DNA from: Acetobacteraceae bacterium
GTDB taxonomy: Bacteria; Pseudomonadota; Alphaproteobacteria; Acetobacterales; Acetobacteraceae
NCBI GenBank assembly: GCA_003164305.1
Contig: PLSZ01000030.1
Location: 3,473-11,392 of the forward strand
Length of the DNA: 7,920 bases
Direction: 5' to 3'
The position numbers and the translations under genes are program-made. Positions 1 through 5,642 of the stretch are shown piece by piece (position 1 is the first letter of the stretch; each line of letters begins with the position of its first letter). The notes under the pieces were generated by a model. It was not told the DNA's origin. It saw only the letters and a list, made by a program, of their open reading frames with translations, and did not search any database.

Positions 1-42
1 CGCCGGTCTTATCTTGATGCTTATGGGGGCTCCCCTGGCCGC

Positions 43-63
43 GAACCGCCGCTTCGGCGGTTC
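43..63. repeat. Perfect hairpin downstream of the ABC permease gene
   Basis: GAACCGCCG (43-51) and CGGCGGTTC (55-63) form a perfect 9-bp stem with a 3-base loop, 22 bases past the permease stop on its strand. It could slow or end transcription or protect the 3' end of the message. No T-run follows on the minus strand, so it is not a textbook intrinsic terminator. If the transporter operon continues leftward, it would be an intra-operon hairpin. The rest of 1-84 shows no gene I can support. Confidence 0.4.
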
Positions 64-84
64 CGCGATCGCACCCGCCGTCGC

Positions 85-882
85 TCATGGCATCGCGCCG
101 AAGCTGCCGAAGCGAGGCAGTCTTTTGCTCGCCTGCCGCACGGCGAACGAAATGATCAGCACCAGCAGGAAATAAACCAGCGCGATCAACGTATAGACCT
201 GCATCGGTTGAAACGTGGCCGAGGCGATCAGCCCGGCCTGATACATCAGGTCGGGAACCGCGATGATGGAGACGATGCTGGTCGATTTCAGGCAGGTGAC
301 GAACTGGTTCAGGATGCCCGGCATCATGCGGATCACCGCCTGCGGCACGATGATGCGCCGCATCAGCCGCAACCACGTCATGCCCAGGGATTGCGACGCC
401 TCGACCTGGCCCTTGTCGATCGATTCGATACCGGCACGGAATTCCTCGGCCAGATAGCCGCTGGATTGCAGCGCCAGAGCGACCACCGCGCTGTCCCACG
501 CGGTGAACTTCACGCCGAACAGCCCAGGCCAGGCGAAATGCACCCAGATCAGCTGCACCAGGATCGGGGTGTCGCGGCAAAACTCGACATAAAGCGTCGC
601 CGGATAGCGCAGCACCCTTAAGTGCGACAGGCTGGCGAGGCACGCCACCATGCCCACCACCAACGCCAGCGCCATCGAAATGATACTAAGCTCGATGGTC
701 ACCGCGAGGCCTTGCAGCAGGATCCCGCTGTAATCGGTCAGCACCCGCCACATCGACAGCCACATGGCGAAACCGGGCGGCGAAAAGCCGGAGAGGAAGG
801 ACGGCATCGGCGTCAACCGCGCCCAGATGAGGCGGCGGATCGCGCGGCCGCGACGCCGCCACCGCGTCGCGGCGATACCCAC
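85..882 (-). CDS. Polar amino-acid ABC transporter permease (HisM/GlnP family)
   Basis: This is an inner-membrane subunit of an ABC importer of the polar amino-acid type, which works with a periplasmic binding protein and an ATPase. The 265 residues hold hydrophobic segments at about 52-82, 93-118, 130-142, 197-220 and 228-247. The cytoplasmic EAA loop that docks on the ATPase is at about 161-189 (EASQSLGM, then RRIIVPQA). CRDTPILVQL near 102-111 is also typical of the family. The start is uncertain. The longest frame begins with GTG and adds about 25 basic residues (RWRRRGR, RRLIWAR) before the usual start region; ATG at 807 or 765 would give the more normal 220-240 residues. None has a strong Shine-Dalgarno, but the extra 25 codons end in G or C in 23 cases, which favours coding. 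It is first in its unit and divergent from the LysR gene, so partner subunits are probably to the left. Family is clear; substrate is not. Confidence 0.9.
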   Translation of the reverse strand: MGIAATRWRRRGRAIRRLIWARLTPMPSFLSGFSPPGFAMWLSMWRVLTDYSGILLQGLAVTIELSIISMALALVVGMVACLASLSHLRVLRYPATLYVEFCRDTPILVQLIWVHFAWPGLFGVKFTAWDSAVVALALQSSGYLAEEFRAGIESIDKGQVEASQSLGMTWLRLMRRIIVPQAVIRMMPGILNQFVTCLKSTSIVSIIAVPDLMYQAGLIASATFQPMQVYTLIALVYFLLVLIISFAVRQASKRLPRFGSFGAMP

Positions 883-1033
883 CCGCCTGGAATGGTGTCT
901 CTCAGACCGACCTCATCAACGGCGATTCGCATGGGTCACGCTGGCGTATGAGAAAACATTCAACGATAGCGTTGCCGGAAAGCCACCATACTGGCAAATT
1001 CCATTTTCCCGCGTTGATTGATAAGATTTTCTG
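883..1033. promoter_or_regulatory. Divergent promoter/operator region between permease and lysR genes
   Basis: These 151 bp lie between two outward-reading genes and must carry both promoters, and probably the LysR operator. Positions about 945-1033 are clearly richer in A/T than the flanking genes. Two small dyads are visible: CAACG-ATAG-CGTTG (961-974) and an imperfect TTGCCGG/CTGGCAA pair (972-978 and 991-997). I see no convincing -35/-10 pair on either strand; TAAGAT at 1022-1027 is a possible weak -10 for the lysR gene. LysR proteins commonly bind in such divergent regions and repress their own gene; that this one does so here is inferred from layout. Confidence 0.5.
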
Positions 1034-1045
1034 ATGAAAAATCTT
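1023..1045. promoter_or_regulatory. Inverted repeat enclosing the lysR start codon
   Basis: AAGATTTT (1023-1030) and AAAATCTT (1038-1045) are perfect 8-bp arms around a 7-base centre, CTGATGA, that contains the lysR ATG (1034-1036). In DNA it could be a regulator site for autoregulation; in RNA it would place the start codon in a hairpin loop. No good Shine-Dalgarno precedes the ATG, so initiation may be weak or leaderless. The repeat is seen directly; its function is inferred. Confidence 0.4.
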
Positions 1046-2209
1046 CCGTTAAGCCTGCGCCAACTCGACACCTTTCTCGCCGTGGCCCGCACCGGCAGCT
1101 TCCACGGCGCCGCGCGCCAGTTGAACAGCACGCAGCCGGCGGTTTCGACCCGCATCGCGCAACTGGAGCAAACTCTGGGCGTGCGGCTGTTCGATCGGAC
1201 CACACGCTCCTGTCAACTGACGCCGCGCGGATTGAGCCTGGTCAATCACGCCGTGCGCGTCTTCGCCGCCACCAGCGACCTCAAACTGGGCGTCGGCGAC
1301 CGCGATATCATCGCCGGCGTGGTGCGTCTGGGCGTGGTCGATACGATCGCGATGACCAGCCTCGCGGAGATCGTGAGCCAGGTGCAAAGCCGGTTGCCGC
1401 TGGTGGACCTGGTGATCGACGTCAATCTCAGCGACACGCTGGTGGGCAAGCTCACGTCCGGCCTGCTCGACCTCGCCTGCGTCGTGGCGCACTCGGTCGC
1501 CCCGGGCCTCGCGACCGAGCGGCTGTGCGATCCTGAATTCGCCTGGTTCGCGGGGCCCGCGCTGCCTATTCCGGGAGGGCGGCTGACGGCCGAGGTGCTG
1601 GCACAAACACCGCTGTTGCTGCACTCGGGCAGCCAGCAGGCGAATTATCTGGCGCCGTGGCTGCATCGCATCGCGGCGTACCCTAAGCGCGTGCATACCT
1701 GCAACAGCCTGTCGACGCTCATTCGGCTGGCCGAGGCCGGCATCGGGTTGAGCGTGATGCCGGTACACGCGGTGGAGGAAAACCTGCGGCGCGGCCACCT
1801 GGTGGCGGTGCCATCCGACCTGCCACCGTTCGACAATCCATTGGTGCTGATCCGCCACTATGCCGCTGTCGATCCGTCGGTCGCCTCGGTCGCGGCGATC
1901 GTTAGCGCGGCGGCGGGAAGCGACGACCCGTCGCGGATCGTGGACACCGGCGGGCCCGGGAACCCCAACAAGAAGCCGGGGAACGGCGAACACCGCGGGC
2001 GGAACGGAAACAACCGGCATGCGCTGGACGAGGCGCAATCGGATCAGGACCATCGGGATCGACGCCAACCGGATAGGGGCCAACCGGATCGGGGACAACC
2101 GGATCGCGGCCGACCGAAAGGGATCAAATCCGCCCGAATACAATCCGCGAAACGTCCCCCTACTCGGAACGACGCCGCGGCGGATTACCCTCCGCGGAGC
2201 CAGCCATGA
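1034..2209 (+). CDS. LysR-type transcriptional regulator with long repeat-bearing C-terminal tail
   Basis: A DNA-binding regulator. Residues 1-65 are the winged helix-turn-helix (LSLRQLDTFLAVARTGSF, STQPAVSTRIAQLE, LGVRLFDR), and about 95-295 are the periplasmic-binding-protein-like effector domain, including EAGIGLSVMPVHAVEENL near 234-251. The ATG at 1034 is fixed by the normal family N-terminus and by an in-frame TAA at 1022. LysR proteins are usually about 300 residues; this frame has 391. The extra residues, from about 297, are rich in Asp, Arg, Asn, Gly and Pro, look disordered, and include QPDRG three times in a row. The stop overlaps the next start (ATGA), so the two genes are probably co-transcribed and translationally coupled. 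Divergence from the permease gene suggests it controls that transporter and the downstream enzyme in response to a related small molecule. The tail may be real, or may reflect loss of an earlier stop. Confidence 0.92.
   Translation: MKNLPLSLRQLDTFLAVARTGSFHGAARQLNSTQPAVSTRIAQLEQTLGVRLFDRTTRSCQLTPRGLSLVNHAVRVFAATSDLKLGVGDRDIIAGVVRLGVVDTIAMTSLAEIVSQVQSRLPLVDLVIDVNLSDTLVGKLTSGLLDLACVVAHSVAPGLATERLCDPEFAWFAGPALPIPGGRLTAEVLAQTPLLLHSGSQQANYLAPWLHRIAAYPKRVHTCNSLSTLIRLAEAGIGLSVMPVHAVEENLRRGHLVAVPSDLPPFDNPLVLIRHYAAVDPSVASVAAIVSAAAGSDDPSRIVDTGGPGNPNKKPGNGEHRGRNGNNRHALDEAQSDQDHRDRRQPDRGQPDRGQPDRGRPKGIKSARIQSAKRPPTRNDAAADYPPRSQP
2035..2124 (+). repeat. 15-bp tandem repeat, about six degenerate units, inside the lysR tail
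   Basis: Units begin at 2035, 2050, 2065, 2080, 2095 and 2110, each a variant of CCAACCGGATCGGGG. The three at 2065-2109 are the best preserved; the outer ones are decayed. The period is a multiple of three, so the lysR frame reads it as pentapeptides QSDQD, HRDRR, QPDRG, QPDRG, QPDRG, RPKGI. Such an array can change length by slippage without breaking the frame. Confidence 0.8.
2196..2199 (+). promoter_or_regulatory. Ribosome binding site for the Ggt-like gene
   Basis: GGAG lies six bases before the ATG at 2206, inside the last codons of the lysR gene. It supports the ATG at 2206 and, with the ATGA overlap, translational coupling of the two genes. Confidence 0.5.
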
Positions 2210-3774
2210 CCGGATTCGGCACCACTACGATCACCGGTGACCACGCCGTCGCGGCCACCGGCACGCGGCTGGCGTCGGACGCGGCGCGCGATGTGCTGGC
2301 CGCCGGCGGCAACGTGGTGGATGCCGCGATCGCCGCGTCCGCCGTCCTGTGCGTGGTCTTGCCGCACGCCGTCGCCATCGGCGGCGATCTGTTCGCGCTG
2401 GTCCGCTCCGACCGCGACGGCCGCGTCTCCGCCGTCAACGCCACGGGAAGCGCCCCGGCCGCGGCGGACATCCCGGCGTTCCACGCGCTTGGCTACCGGC
2501 ACATCCCGGTGATCGGGCCGCTGTCGATCCAGCCGCCCGGCCTGGTCGCGGGTTGGCAAACATTGCGCGATCGTTGGGGCAGCCAGCCTCTGGCGCGGCT
2601 TCTGGCGCCGGCGATCGAACTGGCTCAACACGGATTTCCCGCTGGCGAGCGGCTGGCGCGCTTTAGCGCGGAACTGGCGGACGAGCTGCGCCCGATCGCC
2701 GGGTGGGCGGACTGCTTTGCCCCGGGCGGTATCCCGCTGGTCGCCGGCACGACCGTCCGTCAGGAGCGGCTGGCCGCCACGCTGCGCCGTATCGCGACCG
2801 AGGGCGCCGCCGGGTTCTACACTGGCCCGGTCGCCCAGGATTTGGTCCGGACGGTCCGGGACGCCGGAGGGTTGATGTCGCTCGACGACCTGGGGCGCGT
2901 CACCTCCGAGGTCGCCGAACCGTTGAGCACGCCCATTCGCGGCCTGCGCGTGTACAGCCAACCGCCGATCTCGCAGGGCGTCATATTGCTGCGCGCGCTT
3001 GGGCTGATCGATCGGTACTTCGAGTCCCGTCCCACCCAGGAAGCCTTATGGCCAGTCGTGGCGGCGGCTCTGCGCCAGGCCTTCGCCGAGCGCCTGGCCT
3101 TGCTCGGCGATGGCGACGACCGGCGCCCCCGCGCCGAGGCGATGTTGCGCGGTGCCCTCGCCCCACCGGAAGAGTCGCCGGCTCAGGCGCATGACGGGCG
3201 CGAAACGACGACGCTGGTGATAACGGATCGCGAGGGCAACACCGCGGCGCTGATCCAAAGCGTGTTCGCCGACTTCGGCTCCGGCGTGGTCGGGCGCGAC
3301 AGCGGCGTGCTGCTGAACAACCGGCTGAGCGCGCTGTTCCTCGATCCGTTCCATCCCAACGGGCTCCGGCCCGGACGCCGGACGATGCACACGCTGCACA
3401 ATTTCATCGCGGTCGACGCGGACCGGAGGGTGCGGTTCGCGGGCGGCTCACCCGGCGGAGACAACCAGCCGCAAGTCAATCTGGAATTCCTGCTGCGCGT
3501 CGCACTGCTGGGCGAAACACCGGCCGAAGCAGTCGCCGCCCCACGATTCGCCGTCTGGCCCGGCACCACGCCGACCGATGCCGTCCATGGCGTCGGGACG
3601 GTGGTGAAATGCGAGTTCGCGATGCCCGAGAGCGTCCGCCGCGCATTCGCCGAGGCCGGTTTCGCCGTCGCCGAGGATGCCTCGATCGGCAGCCTCAAAC
3701 TGGTGGGCGAGACCCCGGAAGGGCTGACCGCCTGGGCCGACACCCGCCGCGAAGGCGCCGTCGCGGCGCTGTGA
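2206..3774 (+). CDS. Gamma-glutamyltransferase-family Ntn hydrolase, non-secreted subfamily
   Basis: The 522 residues span both halves of the Ggt fold. AAGGNVVDAAIAAS (32-45) and AIGGDLFAL (57-65) mark the large subunit. T334, first of TTT in RETTTLVITDREGN, aligns with the E. coli Ggt nucleophile (T391), where the precursor normally cuts itself into two subunits. GSGVVGRDSGVLLNNRL (358-374) and GGSPGGDNQPQ (413-423) mark the small subunit. Canonical enzymes are periplasmic and cleave or transfer gamma-glutamyl groups from glutathione. This one starts in the fold without a signal peptide, so it is probably cytoplasmic. It has I89 where E. coli Ggt has the substrate-binding R114 (APAKATR against APAAADI), and RRTMHTLHNF replaces the RPLSSMSPTI stretch. 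GGD and PGGDNQ fit the divergent Ggt-like group rather than true Ggt. Substrate is unknown; an amide or gamma-glutamyl bond is likely. It is coupled to the upstream regulator gene. Confidence 0.9.
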   Translation: MTGFGTTTITGDHAVAATGTRLASDAARDVLAAGGNVVDAAIAASAVLCVVLPHAVAIGGDLFALVRSDRDGRVSAVNATGSAPAAADIPAFHALGYRHIPVIGPLSIQPPGLVAGWQTLRDRWGSQPLARLLAPAIELAQHGFPAGERLARFSAELADELRPIAGWADCFAPGGIPLVAGTTVRQERLAATLRRIATEGAAGFYTGPVAQDLVRTVRDAGGLMSLDDLGRVTSEVAEPLSTPIRGLRVYSQPPISQGVILLRALGLIDRYFESRPTQEALWPVVAAALRQAFAERLALLGDGDDRRPRAEAMLRGALAPPEESPAQAHDGRETTTLVITDREGNTAALIQSVFADFGSGVVGRDSGVLLNNRLSALFLDPFHPNGLRPGRRTMHTLHNFIAVDADRRVRFAGGSPGGDNQPQVNLEFLLRVALLGETPAEAVAAPRFAVWPGTTPTDAVHGVGTVVKCEFAMPESVRRAFAEAGFAVAEDASIGSLKLVGETPEGLTAWADTRREGAVAAL

Positions 3775-3781
3775 CGGCGCC
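3754..3781. terminator. Possible terminator hairpin across the stop of the Ggt-like gene
   Basis: GGCGCCGTC (3754-3762) and GACGGCGCC (3773-3781) form a perfect 9-bp stem with a 10-base loop, and the TGA at 3772-3774 lies partly in the right arm. It sits where two convergent genes meet and could act on both strands. There is no T-run on either side, so it would be an atypical terminator, or simply a product of high GC. Confidence 0.35.
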
Positions 3782-3789
3782 GGCGGGCA

Positions 3790-4992
3790 TCAGAGAATGG
3801 CCGGAGCGGCCTCGCGCAGCCGGCGGCCGATCAGCGCGGCCTGGTCCCGCGTGAGAGCGAGCGGCGAAAACAGCAACATGCCCTCGTGGATCTGGCCGGT
3901 CTGGCACTGGATCGAAGGCGTGCCCGCCCGCAGCGCGGCCTCCAGCCGGGCGGCCGCCATCGCTCCTTGCGTTTGCACGCGCAGCATCGGCACCGGATAG
4001 CGGCCGGGATCGTCCAGCACCGTCAGCGTCAGACCGTCCACGGCGCCGCATTCCTCCATGATCGCGCGCGATACAGCGGCCCAACTGGCATGGCGAGCGT
4101 CGGGGGATTCCGCGACGAATCGTTCGAGCGCCACGATCAGGCCCACGATTTCCTCCTTGCCGGCCTTGCAGGAGCGGCCGATCCCGTGATGCGGCAATCC
4201 ACGCAACTGGCCGAGCGCCGCGAACTCGGGCGGCGGCGCCCACACCTCCGGCCGCACATCGAGATCGAGCATCTGCAGCAGCGCGGAGGCCACGAGGTCG
4301 GCGCGGCCGCACAAAATGCCCGAGGCCTGCGGTCCGCCGATCGCCTTGCCGCCGCTGAACGCCACCAGATCGGCGCCTTGCTTCAGATAGGCGCGCAGAT
4401 TGGTGGCCGGGGGCAACTGCGCGGCGGCATCGACCAGCACCGGAACCCCGTGCCGCCGCGCCAGTTCGGTCACCATCGGCAACGCGGGCAGCGACTGCGT
4501 CTGCGCGAGGTAATAGATGCCGGCGGTATTCGGGCCGATCGCGTCCTCGATCTCCCACCCATCGGCGTCGCGTACGCCGGGTCCGCTGAACCGGTCGGGA
4601 ATGCCGACTTCCACCAGACGCGCGCCGGCGACCACCATCGCGCGGTCGTACATGTTGCGCTGGCTGCGAACGACAATGAACTCTCGGCGCCCGTCCAGCA
4701 CGTCCGGCAGGCGGTTCATGCGGCCCGGATCCAATCCGGCGAGGCAGGCGGCGGTTCCGAGCAGGATCGCAGCGGACGCGCCCGTGGTGACGATCCCCGC
4801 CTGCGCCCCGGTCAAGCGCGCTATGACGCGGCAGGCGGCGGCCTGCAACGCGACCATGTCGAGGCTCACGCGCGACGCTTCCGTCATCGCGGCCGCGACC
4901 TCGGGATGCATCGGTCCCCCGCCCAATCGCGTGACCGGGCCACAGGCGTTGATGACGGTCGGGACGCCCAGACGTTCCAGGACATTGCTCAT
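3790..4992 (-). CDS. SelA/DgaE-like PLP-dependent enzyme (fold type I)
   Basis: A 400-residue enzyme related to selenocysteine synthase (SelA) and D-glucosaminate-6-phosphate ammonia-lyase (DgaE). PTVINACGPVTRLGG at 11-25 is the family N-terminus and fixes the ATG at 4992, despite no clear Shine-Dalgarno. TTGASAAI (69-76) is the likely cofactor phosphate-binding region, D188 in VDAAAQ should contact the pyridine nitrogen, and K216 in AFSGGKAIGG is the expected Schiff-base lysine. GIGRSCKAGKEEIVGL (270-285) is typical of the SelA-like branch. Nothing else here points to selenocysteine biology, and SelA is usually longer (about 460), so a lyase, racemase or similar role on an amino acid or amino sugar is more likely. 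It converges on the Ggt-like gene with 15 bp between them, so it has its own promoter to the right. Family is sure; substrate is not. Confidence 0.88.
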   Translation of the reverse strand: MSNVLERLGVPTVINACGPVTRLGGGPMHPEVAAAMTEASRVSLDMVALQAAACRVIARLTGAQAGIVTTGASAAILLGTAACLAGLDPGRMNRLPDVLDGRREFIVVRSQRNMYDRAMVVAGARLVEVGIPDRFSGPGVRDADGWEIEDAIGPNTAGIYYLAQTQSLPALPMVTELARRHGVPVLVDAAAQLPPATNLRAYLKQGADLVAFSGGKAIGGPQASGILCGRADLVASALLQMLDLDVRPEVWAPPPEFAALGQLRGLPHHGIGRSCKAGKEEIVGLIVALERFVAESPDARHASWAAVSRAIMEECGAVDGLTLTVLDDPGRYPVPMLRVQTQGAMAAARLEAALRAGTPSIQCQTGQIHEGMLLFSPLALTRDQAALIGRRLREAAPAIL

Positions 4993-5063
4993 GGCGTCAC
5001 GTTGCCATATCCGCGGCCACCGTCCAATTCACGGCGGCGGGCGTTCGGGGTTTGGCGGCGTCA

Positions 5064-5124
5064 GGGCGCTGCCCCCGGGTCAAGCCCGGGGCAGGCTCTG
5101 AAACCCGCGGGGGGCGCTGCCCCC
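5064..5124. repeat. Pair of 13-bp direct repeats with nested hairpins
   Basis: GGGCGCTGCCCCC occurs at 5064-5076 and again at 5112-5124. The second copy forms a hairpin, GGGGGC (5110-5115) with GCCCCC (5119-5124) and loop GCT. Between them lies CCCCGGG (5073-5079), TCAAG, CCCCGGG's partner CCCGGGG (5085-5091), a 7-bp stem. The reverse complement of that core, CCCGGGCTTGACCCGGG, differs at one base from the hairpin core at 5175-5191, so all appear to belong to one short palindromic repeat family. Confidence 0.6.
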
Positions 5125-5166
5125 ATGCATCAGGATAAGCGCCGGCCAGGGCGAAATCATCCCCCG

Positions 5167-5274
5167 TCGTCATGCCCGGGCTCGACCCGGGCATCTGTGG
5201 ACGCGCCCACGAGGTCGAAAATCGGCCACGGCGCGTGGTGCGAGCGATCCTCGGCTCGAGCCCGAGGATGACGA
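5167..5274. repeat. 108-bp REP-like element with inverted hairpin ends
   Basis: The left end is TCGTCAT followed by a perfect hairpin, ATGCCCGGG (5172-5180), CTCGA, CCCGGGCAT (5186-5194). The right end, read on the opposite strand, also starts TCGTCAT and carries ATCCTCGG (5247-5254) paired with CCGAGGAT (5262-5269). The two ends are thus related hairpins in opposite orientation around about 50 bp of unpaired sequence. This resembles paired REP units (BIME-like) that are spread in intergenic space and moved in trans by REP-associated transposases. I see no such transposase here. Confidence 0.65.
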
Positions 5275-5291
5275 GAGAACGGGCTGATCCC

Positions 5292-5492
5292 CTACACCTC
5301 CTTCGCCAGCTGGGCATAGGAGATCAGCGCGAACAGCACGGTGCCGCCGACAACGTCGCGGAACAGCACCGGTATCAGGAAGCCCACGATCATGCGCGAA
5401 ACCTCCGGTTGCCCGTTCACGACCAGCATGAACGCCTCGAAGCTGCCGGCGACGACATGCGTGAAGCCGGCGATCGAACTGGCGTGCTTCAC
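5292..5492 (-). pseudogene. C-terminal remnant of a formate/nitrite transporter (FNT) family gene
   Basis: The 66-residue frame (GTG at 5492, TAG at 5292) reads AGFTHVVAGSFEAFMLVVNG, then GFLIPVLFRDVVGG and LFALISYAQ. This matches the last two membrane segments of FNT channels (formate, nitrite or related anions; about 260-300 residues). The first three quarters of the protein are missing: the frame meets a stop at 5520-5522 after non-homologous residues, and family similarity fades upstream of about 5480. The near-invariant GN of the GN-(V/I)-(V/I)-GG motif has become RD, as expected after loss of selection. It most likely makes no functional product. The REP-like element lies directly downstream. 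Family assignment is from recognised motifs. Confidence 0.65.
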
Positions 5493-5548
5493 CGGCCGCC
5501 ACGCGATGCGCGGGCCGGGTTATCCGTTTCAGGCCGCGACGTTTCCGC

Positions 5549-5577
5549 TTGGCGCGAAACCAGCGCGGGATTATTTT
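5549..5577 (+). promoter_or_regulatory. Possible sigma-70 promoter for the 219-residue protein gene
   Basis: TTGGCG (5549-5554) and TATTTT (5572-5577) are separated by 17 bases, and each matches four of six consensus positions. They lie in an A/T-richer patch and would start RNA near 5584, giving a leader of about 60 bases. Both hexamers are imperfect, so this is only a candidate. Confidence 0.25.
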
Positions 5578-5642
5578 CCTTTTTCGTCGTTCCAGAAAGA
5601 GCCGCGCCGATGGGCCATCCGTTCGACTAAGCGAATATCGCC

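Larger units (their letters stand above)
4993..5291. other. Gene-free stretch rich in GC palindromes
   Basis: This 299-bp interval separates the SelA-like gene from the transporter relic. I see no supportable coding frame. It should contain the promoter of the SelA-like gene, but I cannot point to a convincing -35/-10 pair on the minus strand. Most of 5064-5274 is made of the palindromic elements listed separately. Confidence 0.6.

Noticed and set aside
2035..2124. Possible CRISPR array
   Set aside because: The 15-bp units are contiguous with no spacers, lie inside a coding frame, and no cas gene is present.
1049..2143. 364-residue minus-strand frame opposite lysR
   Set aside because: Antisense shadow of a clear LysR protein; the repetitive start (IRLSPIRLAPIRLA) is just the tandem repeat read backwards.
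1860..2240. 126-residue frame over the lysR tail in another phase
   Set aside because: I considered a frameshifted true C-terminus for LysR. The alternative reads a different repeat (NRIGA, NRIGD) and has no better match to LysR ends, so I kept the frame that is continuous with the domain.
2185..2961. 258-residue minus-strand frame opposite the Ggt-like gene
   Set aside because: Arg/Gly/Gln-rich shadow without any domain.
3790..4992. Selenocysteine synthase proper, implying selenoprotein biology
   Set aside because: Shorter than SelA, DgaE-like motifs, and no selB, selC or selD in the window.
3886..5271. 461-residue plus-strand frame opposite the SelA-like gene
   Set aside because: Low-complexity Arg/His/Gln-rich product with no motif, running into the palindromic repeats. 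The minus-strand PLP enzyme explains the coding signal.
5167..5274. tRNA, small RNA or rho-independent terminator
   Set aside because: The two hairpins lack tRNA layout and T-runs, and their inverted, paired arrangement fits a repeat element better.
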